From Porphyra umbilicalis (lineage: Eukaryota > Rhodophyta > Bangiophyceae > Bangiales > Bangiaceae), in contig KV918846.1 in NCBI GenBank assembly GCA_002049455.2, positions 1 through 64,000 on the forward strand: a DNA stretch of 64,000 bases. The letters run 5' to 3'. The number at the start of each line of letters is the position of its first letter. Position 1 is the first letter of the stretch. Positions 33,110 to 43,167 of this stretch are shown here, piece by piece. The notes beneath the pieces are model-generated. The model had not been told where the DNA came from. It saw nothing but the letters and a program-made list of their open reading frames with translations, and did no database searches. The position numbers and the translations under genes are program-made.

Positions 33110-33599
33110 GTGAAAAAGGTTGATGCTGTTCCTGAGAAGCTACCACACGGGCCTCCCCCCCGCCCCCTCTCTCACTATGAACAAAACCAGGCCCATGGGC
33201 GCCGCCCCAGAACGGCGCCCCCCCCCCCTTCTCCCTGCTCTCTCGTGCGGGAAGACCGGGGAGCGGGTGCCGCCCCAGGACGGTGCCCACCCCCCCCCCT
33301 CTCCCCTTGCCCGTCGGCGCGCCCCCCGCCCCGCTGCGTTGCGTTGTCCACGGTGGTGGTGCGCGGGTGAAAGGAAGCGGCGCCTCCCATCAAACTCGTG
33401 CATGCCGCTCGCCCGCCCGGTGATGCCTTGCCGGCCGAACGGCCACGTCCCCAGCCCCCCTGTCGCCCGCCCCCCTTCCCACCCCGGCACTGGATCCGTG
33501 CCCCGGGGGGGGGGTCTGCCGCCGCGCTGCGCCACAGGCGCGGCGGTGCTTCCACCCGGCGCCCGCCGTCACGTGCGCGCCCATCGTCGGGCGTCGCCC
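33110..33599. other. GC-rich stretch with C-runs
   Basis: C8-C10 tracts near 33230, 33300 and 33510; open on both strands but only with Pro/Arg/Gly-biased translations. No gene supported. Confidence 0.4.
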
Positions 33600-34563
33600 C
33601 CTCGTCCGCGCAAGCCATGAAAGGCTATGTCTGGCCAGAGGCCCACAGCAGTGCCCCCACCGCCCATCGGTGCAGCGTCAGCTACAGCGTCGTGATGGCT
33701 GCCGCCGTCCCCGCGGCCCAGTCCTCGGGGACGTTAACCTCCTCGATGGCCTTCAAGTAGTGGTCCTGGTCCACGAGAGCCATGAGCTGGCCCTAGGCGG
33801 CGTCGTCCGGCGACCGTAGCCGCAGCCCCGTGAAGGTTAGGTTGCCAAGAGCAATTGGGCCTACGGAGAGGGAGGCCTGCAGCTCCAACTCAAAGCGCCG
33901 CACCTCGGCGGAGGAGCCATTGTACAGAAAGTCGATAACGTGGGCAGCCATACCGACCGCGAACGTCCCTTCGACCACCCTCAGGAAGAGGCCGTGGTCC
34001 GCCTCAGCGCGTTCATAACCAAGGCGCTCCATCAGGACGCACACGGTCTCGTACCCCCAGCTCGGGGCGTCCATTAGGCTGTAGGCGTACTTTCGCAGCC
34101 GCCACACCACGCCCAAAGGCACGTGCGCCTGGGGCGGCGGCTGCACGTACACCAGCGAAACGCGGTCTATCGGCATTCCCTGTAGAAAGGCCGTGCGCAC
34201 GTCAAATGAGCGCGGGACGTAGCCGTGGTGGAACAACATGGGCAACAGCACGCGTAGGGATGCGCGCCCCATCGTCAGCGATGTGCTCACCACTTTCTTC
34301 TTGTGCGGGTCCTGGAATTCGCGGATGACCAGCCGCGCCTGGCGCTTGGGCCGGTCGTTCGCGAGCTCCCCCGGCTTCTCTGTGAGCACCCAGCGGGTGG
34401 AGATCACCCGCTGCCTGATGTGCATGACCTCTTCATACACACCGTGGGCGACGCACGACTCCAGCTCGCCACGCATCGAGGCCTCAAAGCGCCTGCCAGC
34501 CATTGCCAGGGGGACCTCCTGCTGCCGCCGCAGCTCCGATCGCGACAGGATCACCTGGTCCAC
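33600..34563 (-). mobile_element. Ty1/copia LTR-retrotransposon fossil (reverse-transcriptase part)
   Basis: The minus strand encodes an RVT_2-type (copia) reverse-transcriptase segment with motifs such as RWVLTEKPGE, KRQARLVIREFQDP, DVRTAFLQG and YVQPP, and DHGLFLRV further on. A weaker continuation toward 33600 resembles the part after the polymerase. No gag, protease, integrase or LTRs were recognised around it. It is a broken fragment with at least two breaks, and its degraded catalytic region suggests an old insertion. Confidence 0.85.
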
Positions 34564-36834
34564 CGCCGCGGACGTGTGCTCACCGACGTGCAGCTGGGAG
34601 CCAGCGCTTGGCTATTGAGAATGGAGTTTTGAGGAAGCCGCGACAGCGAAAAGGGGGGAAAGGAGTGGTGGGGGGGCGGTGACAGTGGCGGTCGACAGCG
34701 GTGGTCGTGACAACGGTGGGGACCTGAAACTCATGGACAGGCGACAGCGACGGTGATTTGCCATCCGCGATGTCCAAATCATGATCAGTTCGTAGAAACT
34801 GTAGATTCAAATCTGGAACGGTCGATCTCATTCACTTGTAGAGCACCCTGCTCTCCAAGCGAGTGGCACACACGTGTATATTGAGTGTACTTACTGTAGC
34901 GCGCCGTGAGTGCCTCGATCTGACACAATCGCTGGCCACAGACCGCAACATGAGCAGATTGATCACTGGCCAGCGCTTCCGCGCAGCTGGGTTTCGCAGT
35001 TTATGTCGGGGCCGTGCCAGGTGTCTGACCCCGCGTCGGTTGCAGTCGCCCTTTTCTTGCCGTTGTAATCCCATTCAGATGGCAATGGCAACACATTTTG
35101 TACATCTTCGAGACGTGGCGTTCTTACCTCGACGTTTTGAAATATTGCTCAGACTCGCTTCCCGTTCCTGCACTCAATAAGCACTGAGTCGGAGCCTGGG
35201 GCGATCCTAATGCTTCTGGCTAGCACGATCCACAATAATGGGGCCTCGCTCAACGCACAAATTCCGGCCCCATTTAGACCATCATCTGACCCGTTTCAGA
35301 TGGCTGGATCGGTAAGAGCATGCTGCCTGACGCCAAACAGGGCCACGAGAGTGGGCTTTCCACTCAGCGTGCCACACGTCTCACCCCTACAATGGCCTAA
35401 ATGGAGAATCGGGCCGACGGTGCAGGGTTTGCTCTCATCAGCCTATTCCTTCTCCTCATTCTTCCGCATTAGCGGTGGCGCTGCTGCCGAGGAAAGATTG
35501 CATAAAATTCAATTCCCCTTGCTTGCCCGTAACTGCGTCTCGGCGTTTCCTCGGCCAGCCGAGGCTGAGGCACACGCCACCACTCGCGACACCAGCCGCG
35601 ACCATCTGGAGTCACCCGAGCACCAAGGAGGTGCTTTCGGGCAACTCGTCACGCCCACCGCCGACCACCCCCATGAGGATGGCTGCTTTAGTCCGCATCT
35701 CCTTGTGATGCCGTGCTTCACCCCCCCCCCCGTCCGCCCCTCCCCCCCAATCATTTGCCCGCGCGATTTGGACCTTGGTAGGGGTTCCTTTCGATTGCAT
35801 TGGCACGGCTGTCGTTCAGTGGTACGGCTCCCCCGAGCCCACCTGTCCAACTCTCTGCAGCATCGCTTAGTCCGCATCAATTCAAGTCTTTCTCCGTATT
35901 CTGGGGCTACCGTTTGCCACCCGCATCGCTGCTTGTGCCTCGTTGGTTGACTTTGCCGTTTTGTGCTACGCACCCTATTGGCCCCCCTTTCTTTCGTCTT
36001 CTTTGCAGGTCACGACACACGCATCAGCGCATCAACCACCTCCACGGGACGCCTTTCTTCACAGCCGCGTGCTTGAAGGGAGCTGGAGCTTCAGGGTGGT
36101 GAGTCGTGGGACAAGCAGGACTTGCGTAGATTAGAGGCATTTATGTTGACCCTGCCAAGTTTCAAACGACAACCACAAGAGAAGACGCGGAGCAGCATAG
36201 GCAATTGCCGAAGCGGCGGCCTGGTTCGCGGGGATAGCAAGGCGGGGGGGGGCGGGGGGGGGCGGCGGGAAATTGGGGAGGCGGCTGAGCGGTTGCGGCT
36301 GTGCGGAACTCGTTGGGCCGACAGCAACGACGACGCCTACATGCGGCGCCTCGCACAACGGAGAGATGGGGAGGGCGAGGCGCCGTTATGCCTACTGTCT
36401 GTGCGGCACGATGGTATCAGCGTGCAGCGGTGGTGATGGGCGTGATTTTGTCCACTGCCTCCGCGGGACGATGGTCAATGCGTGCGGCACTGGTCGTGGC
36501 GGCGACAAAGGCGGTATCCATCCGCTTGTTAGGCAGCGCCCAGTAGCATCAGATAAAAAGCTCATTCCACTGCGTTGTGATACGACCAAGCCATTGCTAC
36601 TTTACTCGTCTAGCTCAACAAAAAGTCTACCGCAGCGTATACGCCCGCCGATCCCAACAAATGGTCAACAGCGGCGTCATCTGACGGATGAACGCCACCA
36701 GTGTCGCCGTCCTCGTCATTTGACCCGTCGTCGCCAGACGACCCTCCCCCATCGCCATCCGAATCCGGCTCCGCCGCAGCGGGGGGAGCGGCCGCCGGCG
36801 CGCCCGCCCCCGTCTCCCCGGCTAGCAGCGCCCG
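34564..36834. other. Intergenic region, no supported gene
   Basis: GGTGGT/GACGGTGGGG-type short repeats lie around 34660-34730. An open frame at 35210-35950 has no recognisable domain, no biased codon use and no start context. G-runs occur near 36242-36262. The remainder is unremarkable. Confidence 0.4.
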
Positions 36835-38701
36835 CTAGTCAAGCTCAACCGTGGGGCGGAGAAGCGCCGCCAGCACTTCTGGGAGCTCCAGCTGCCGCGT
36901 TTCGAACCGTAATCGTATTTGGTTGTCGACGCGCTCCGGGGCGAGGCGGCTACGGCGCGTAGAGGGCACAGTGTTTGACGCATTAGAGATGCGCTCGCCC
37001 CCCGCCGCAGAAGGGAGGATGGCAAGTAGGCGCACAGCCAGCGGCTGCAAAGTGGAAAGCGCCATCCTCAAAGGCGCCACCACATCACAGGGAGGAAATT
37101 ACGGGATTGCTCCAAAACAGCAGGGCCTTGCTCCACGTCTACATAGCTTGAAAACTAGGAGAGGACCAAAGCCCTCGCAGCAGTGTCGGTTCGGCAGAGG
37201 AGGACTACGACCGCATCGCGTAAGGTTGCGAGCGACTTGGTCCCCCAAAGGAGGCACGACAGCCGCGCCCGCACCGACGCCCAAAAAGGATCCGACCAAA
37301 ACGGGAGGTGTACCAGTGCGTCTTAAAACGTCGTGTAGCGACGCTCGAGTGAATACTGCATCGCCTACCGCGCTGCCACAGATAGGCTTGTGAAATGATT
37401 GGGCATCGATGCACGGGGGCACGCCAAAATTAGCCACGTAGGACAACAGGGGGGTGGTCTCACCTTCCATGTGGGCCACCAGGCGAGCCAGACATAGAAC
37501 GAACGGCACGCACCCATCCATGGCCGACCGGACCGCGGGGGACCAGATGGCGTCGGTCACGGGCGTCAGCACGTCAAACGGCGAAGGCGAAATGTGTCTT
37601 CTCGAGCAGAGTATGGTCCAAACCCGGGAGATTGGACACAACGGCTGCAATGGTGGCCCCTCCCCCCGCCCATCGTGTGCGGAAGTAGATCTTTAGGGAC
37701 CCCACGCGTCGACCCGCGGCTGGCAGGCGCGCCCACTCGGCCCGCAGGAGCGCGTGTGCGGGCGTCGATCGCGTGAAAAACATAGTGATCAAAAGCGCTT
37801 TTCGCAACGCCTGAGCTCAAATGGGCTCCCGTGCGGCGTCTTGCGCCACAAGGTTGGCGGCGTGAGCCCCACACCCAACAGCAAACAAGATTGAGCCGCT
37901 GGCGACAGCTATACCCCGCAAGACCACCATCGTCGTTGGCGAGTGCATTAAGAGTGCAAGTATCGGACGGTGACCGAACGGGGAGAGGACCGCCACCCCG
38001 GCCGCCAACTCAGTGGTGGACGACGTGGCGAAGCGAGGCAAGAGGGGGGCTTGCAGGGCTCCATGCAGGCGGGCCAAGAGATTGGCTGCCGTGCTGGAGT
38101 CTGATCCCATGCCAAACGTAGCCACCAAAAAGGGCCAGGGGGTGTGGATGACGACGTTGTAGACCCCACCCCCGCTCGCGTCAGTCATCGTGTCAATTGA
38201 TAGGAACACAGAGTGGCACCCCTCCAGGAAGCGCGCCAGACTGCTGTCCACGGCCGCAACCCCTGACGTTAGCAGCGCCCCGCCAACAGCGCGGCGACCC
38301 CCCGGTCCATTAAACTGGTCGGCCGAAATCAGCAACAAAAACCGACCGCCACGCCGCGGTGTCAAAGAGACCAAAAGGCAGCCCCGCTTGAACAAGACCG
38401 CAGCCAAATTGATGCTCCACATGGCCAACACACCGGCACGAATGGGGGGGAGCGCCCTACCCAGCGTTTCGGCAACCAGCCCCGCTGCATGCGGCCGGTC
38501 GGCATCCGCCAGGCGCCGGGAGAGGTCGGGGTAGAGCGGCAACGCCCCAGTGCAGGTGTCGGCGGGCCCGCGTAGCGCTGCGCCGAACGTTCTTGTGGGT
38601 GCAATGGCAGGCCTGATAGGACATGCGCTGGCCACAGAGATGCAATGTGATGAAGCGTCACGCCAACGATGCCATGGGCTGGGGAGGGGAACGTGGGGCA
38701 T
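36835..38701 (-). mobile_element. hAT-superfamily transposase (DUF659 type), decayed
   Basis: The minus strand carries three hAT landmarks in order. At about 38260-38120 the first catalytic region reads SVFLSIDTMTDASGGGVYNV, then VIHTPWPF, as in the DUF659 motif ..LD.WTD..G.S..N.V..TP. At about 37890-37830 it reads FAVGCGAHAANLVAQDA, the CAAH.LNL...D motif. At about 37040-36900 it reads RLLAILPSAAGGERISNASN, TVPSTRRSRLAPERVDN, the C-terminal dimerisation motif (LLSIPASSA.SER.FS...I....R.RL.PE.V). The pieces lie in different frames with stops between them, so at least two or three frameshifts or stops are present. No terminal repeats or 8-bp duplication identified. Confidence 0.8.
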
Positions 38702-39640
38702 CGAGAGGGGGAGCAGGGAAAGGAGCGGGTGATGCCGGCAGCGGTGGAGGAGGCATGGGGGCCAAGTGGAGGGTAAACAGGATTTTTGCGGTGGAAGAAG
38801 CCAGGAAGATAATAGTCACGTCAACGACAACGAGCTGAGGAGAGTATGCGCTTATCCCCCGAGGTGGCCAAGGCGAGTCAGCTTGCGCCCAGCGGATCCT
38901 GTCGCGGTGCCCTCATCGCTCCTCAGCGCGCCCTGCGCGCAGTGCAAAGCAGCCGCTTTGCAGCTGCTCCCTCTGGAAGTCTTAGGCGTCTTTGTGGCTA
39001 GGGTGCGCCATGCACAGCCACATCGCAGCGCCACAGACAGAGGGACGGTTGTCAGTGACACACATTTCAAGGTCACGAGAGGAAACGGTGGCGAAACAGA
39101 ATTTGCCGAAACGAGGGTCCTGTGGGAGGTAACGGCAATTTCCTTCAAAATTTCATACGTGTCAGAAAACTTGCCATCTCTATTCCGCACCATCTGACTG
39201 CCCGCTGGCCCGCCAAAAAAACACAGCAGCCATCGCCAACGACGCCGCCGTCCTCTGACCGGCCGTCAACACCGCGCAGCGCCGCGAGCGGCAGCAGTTC
39301 TCGCGGTCACCGCCCCGCGTCGTGGCGCTGTCGGCAGCGTCGCGACCGATACATGCCGCCGCCGAGGCCGGCTGCCGGCGTGCCGTTGCGAGGCAGCGGC
39401 GACCGCCTCCATCGACCGCGGCGGCCGAGGCACGACACCGCTGCGGCGGCGGTCGCCGCCGTCACCGCCGGCTGGACGCGGCCTGTATGGGGGGCCCACA
39501 GGTCGAGGGCGGCCTATCCACCGCCCCCTGTGATGGTTTCTCTACCTCATAGCTCCTGCGGCGGTATGACTTGGCACGAGCATTGCGGACCTCTCTCAGC
39601 GGTCGGGCACGCATTTTACACTCGCACACGGCCCTCCGCC
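38702..39640. other. Intergenic stretch
   Basis: Mixed sequence; no gene or clear repeat recognised. Confidence 0.4.
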
Positions 39641-41050
39641 GCCGCTCGCTCAAAAGCCGCAGCGGCGGCCGCCCGCAACCCCACACCCCCCAAGACGGGC
39701 CGCCCACGCTGCCGCCGCCCGCCGCGCGCGGTGCCCCCCCATTCCGCCGTGGTCACCGTGGTGACCACGGCGGAGCTGGGGGGCACCCCGCGGCCGCCCC
39801 CCACCCGCCCTTGGCGCGGCCGCGCCACCGCCCCCGCCTCTGCTGGCCGCCGCCCGCCGTCCGCACCCGTGGCGGTAGCTGGGCCATGCCCCCCCCCCCT
39901 CATGGCCACGACCGCCCCCCCCGCTGCACGCGACGGCACCGCCGCCGCCACACCGCCGCCGCCGCGACGCGCCCGCGCAGCCGCCACTGGCCACGCGGCC
40001 GCAGCCACCGACCGACGGCGGCGCCGCCACCGCCGCGCGCCCCCCCCCCGGCACCACACCATCGCCGCGTGGCGGGCGGGCGGGCGGGCCGACGGGCCCC
40101 CCCCGTCGGCGGCCGACGCGCGTGTGACGGGCGCCCGCCGCCACCGGGGCGCCCGCGCGTCGGCCGGCGGCCGCGGGGGCGACCGGGTGCGCGGGGGGGC
40201 GCCGCCGCGGGGGGGCGGCGACGCCCCCAACACCCTCCGACCGCGTCGACCATGAGGCCACAGGGGCGCCGCTCGCGTCCCGCCGGCGCCGCCCCGCCGC
40301 CCGCCGCCGGCCCGCCGGCGGCGGCCGCGCGCGTGCGCGTCCTCGCGTGGAGCCCCGTGGGCCCCCGTCGCGGGCGCCGCGGCGCCGACGCGTCGGAAGG
40401 CGCCCCCGCGGGCGGCGGCGGCGCCAAGACGGCCGCGCCGACGACGGCCGCCGCCGCCGCCGCCGCCGCCGCCCGCCGCCGGCCCGTCGGCGGCGGCTGC
40501 GCGCGCGCGCGGGCGCGCGTCGCGTCATTCCCTGTGGGCCCCCGCCGCCGCCGCCGCGGCGGCGGCGCCTCCCCAGGCCGACCCCGCGGGGCGGCGGCGG
40601 CACGACGACGGCGGCGCCAGCGACGGCCGCCGCCGCCGCCGCCGCCGCCCGCCAAGAGGGGGGGCCCCGCACCCCCTCCTGCCCAGACGCGGTGGCCGTT
40701 GCGGCCGCCGCGACCCGCGCCCAGGGGCCGACGCGCGTCGGTCGTGGCGACGGCGCCCGCCGCGGCGGGCGGGGGTGGCACGGACGGGCGGGGCAGCGGC
40801 CCGTGGGGCGGCCGCCGCCGCGCGCCGCGGCGGTCGAGTGCCGGCGGCGCGCGTGCGCGCGCGCCCGACCTCCCCCGCGGCGGGCGGCCGGCGGGCGGCC
40901 ACCCCCCCGCCCGCCCCACGGCCACCCGTCCCGCCGCGGCCGCCGCCCCCGGGCGCCGTTGGCGCCACCCGGGCGGCGCGCGCAACGCAGCCTGGTGGAC
41001 GCCGCACGGCGCCGCCGGCCATGGGCCGCCTCTTGCGCGGCAGCGCTTCT
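39641..41050. repeat. GC-extreme low-complexity block
   Basis: About 1.4 kb made almost entirely of G and C, built from CGCC/GGCGGC-type units. It is open in several frames on both strands at once, giving Pro/Arg/Ala/Gly-only products. Loosely repeated sub-blocks can be seen (for example GTGGGCCCCCG at about 40357 and 40535, each followed by TCGC/CGCC-rich DNA, and GCCGCCGCCGCC tracts). No domain, intron or start context is visible. I treat it as simple-sequence DNA, while noting that a real Ala/Gly-rich gene, like the one at the window start, could hide here. Confidence 0.55.
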
Positions 41051-43167
41051 CGGAAAAGCGGGGCAGAAAGACGGGCACAGACCCCATCCGTCAACAGATG
41101 CTGAAAGAACGCGATTTGTGTGCGACTTTCATACACTCTTGTGACAATTATACATTTTGGTAATTTGCAAGCGAAGCAGTGCATGAAGACAGACAAGTAC
41201 TACTACGTGCAAGTTGTCAATGAAAAATCCCCACAGTTGTGGGATCAGGGGCCGTCTACGTCTGTCCTGGCTGCGTTCCACACCACCCCCGTGGCGTGCC
41301 CGCACTTTCAGTGGGTGGCTGCCCTCCGTTGGATGGGTCCCTGACGCAGATGCTGCTTCCAGAACTCTGGGTGCGTACAGTACAACCATGCGGCGGCGGA
41401 CACGACGCCGCTCATCCCGAACAACTGACGGTGTTGCGTAGCTGGGCGAGCCCAACCAATCACCGACGAGCAATAACCAGCACGGAGCTCAGGGCAACTC
41501 ATCGTGGAGGGCTCCACCGTGGGCGGGGCTCATGCACTGTGCGCATGTGCCTACGTAGGCCGGGCGTCGCCGATCAACCGAGCCCTTTTGACAGGCTCAA
41601 CGGCCGTCAGGTCTCCTGAGGCTGCGAGTGCGCCGCCACTCAATGGTTTGAATGGTGGCTCGGTGCACACCACATCTACGTTGGCCCTTGACACGCAATG
41701 GCTGACGCGAGAAACAGGAGCCTCGTGCCGAGCCTCGTCGACGGCCTTGACCCGACCGTTTCAGATGGTCTCTGAGACCGCGGCTTGTGTGGGGTGTCCA
41801 GGGAGAATCTTTGACGTTGCTAGGTTGATTCAAAAACTCCGTTCCTCACGCTCCTACGCTCCGCCATCTCAACCCTCAATCACGTAGCTCAACGTCAGGT
41901 TTCCACAGTTTATCAGCCCTGACAGATGATCCAGGTCAGAACTGCCTGATTGGTCACTAAAATTCGTACCGTATATCGGAAGCTAATCGAATTGAGAAGA
42001 GTACTTGTTAATCAATATACAGAGTTCTCTTCTAACACGCGACCAGGTCGGATGCAACTCGCCCACATGAAGACTGCACCAGCTGCACGGAGCAGCACAA
42101 CAGACCAGGCAGTGAAAAATTGAGGGCCGGAGCACTCCATCACGTGGAGCTGGGCGGAACAGAGACCCAGAGGTACGTATATAGTTAGTGGTACGTGAGG
42201 TGTCTCGGAGGTCGTGTACAGCGTCAAGCGTGGGTCCACGCCGTGTCCCCAGTACTTCAATCCTTTCCTGATTGAGGAATTAATTCCTATGTTCATCGCC
42301 ATTGGACCCAACTCTGCTAAAGCCGGATTTTTGGGAGTGTTTTTCAGCGGTCATGAGCCACAAAAGCATCCTCTTATGGCTCTAGACAAGGCTTCCTGAC
42401 AGCATCCCCACTCGGGCCTGCGCAATCCGCCAGAGCAGAGGAGCAGAGGAGTGGAGGAGGAGCATTTTTATTGAGTTCATGATCCACCCTACTGTATGGA
42501 CACTCGGCCGACACCCCCGGCCGAGTGGCCGCCGTCCGGACCGTCCGGTGTGACACCGGTCCGGGTGTGGGTGTTGACGAGGCGGGGCTCACGCTGCTGC
42601 CGTTGGGTGGCCGTTCGGGCGCCTGCCGGCCACACCAAAGCTTGAACACGGAGCGTAACAGCGTCAGCTCGCCATGCAAAAGTGCTGGGGGGCGGCGGCT
42701 ACCAGTTCCCCTCTTGCCCGTCCGGCCCGAGGTGACGGGCGTCGGCGTACGTTGCGACGCGGTCGGGCGAACCTGATACGTCAGGGCCGCGTCGCGCCTC
42801 AGCAGACACCCGGTAGGAGCGGACGTGTCGGCCACACTCGGAGGGGCACGCGGCCTGCGGGCGCTCAGAGCACAAACGTTCGCGCGTTCGGCGGCGAAAG
42901 GCGACAGCTTCGTGGCCCGCAGACAATCAGGGGCGCCGAGGGCCCCAAGCAACACCTCAGCTATCATTGCCACCGCACGATAGAGTAGGACCTACCCCTC
43001 GGTTCTCTTACAAGAGGTTCCCTCCAGGAGCCTCGTCGTCCGCACTCTCGATCGTCACTCCCACCGTCTTTCTCACGGTGCCCACCTCCGTCATCCCTCC
43101 CGTTCGGCAGCACCTCCCCACCGCCGCGAGTGCGGACGCTGCCGCGCGAGTCGGCGCGTCGCCCACC
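41051..43167. other. Intergenic region upstream of the repeat-protein gene
   Basis: Mixed sequence to 42440 without a supported gene. 42440-42960 is GC-richer with no recognised product. The last about 150 bp (43020-43167), CTC/CCG-rich, probably contain the 5' UTR of the repeat-protein gene. Confidence 0.4.

Noticed and set aside
35210-35950. 246-residue plus-strand frame
   Set aside because: Codon endings are not C/G-biased as in real genes here, and no domain or start context is visible.
39571-41163. 530-residue plus-strand frame and overlapping long minus-strand frames
   Set aside because: All are Pro/Arg/Ala/Gly-only, overlap each other on both strands, and lack start context, domains or introns; treated as low-complexity DNA.
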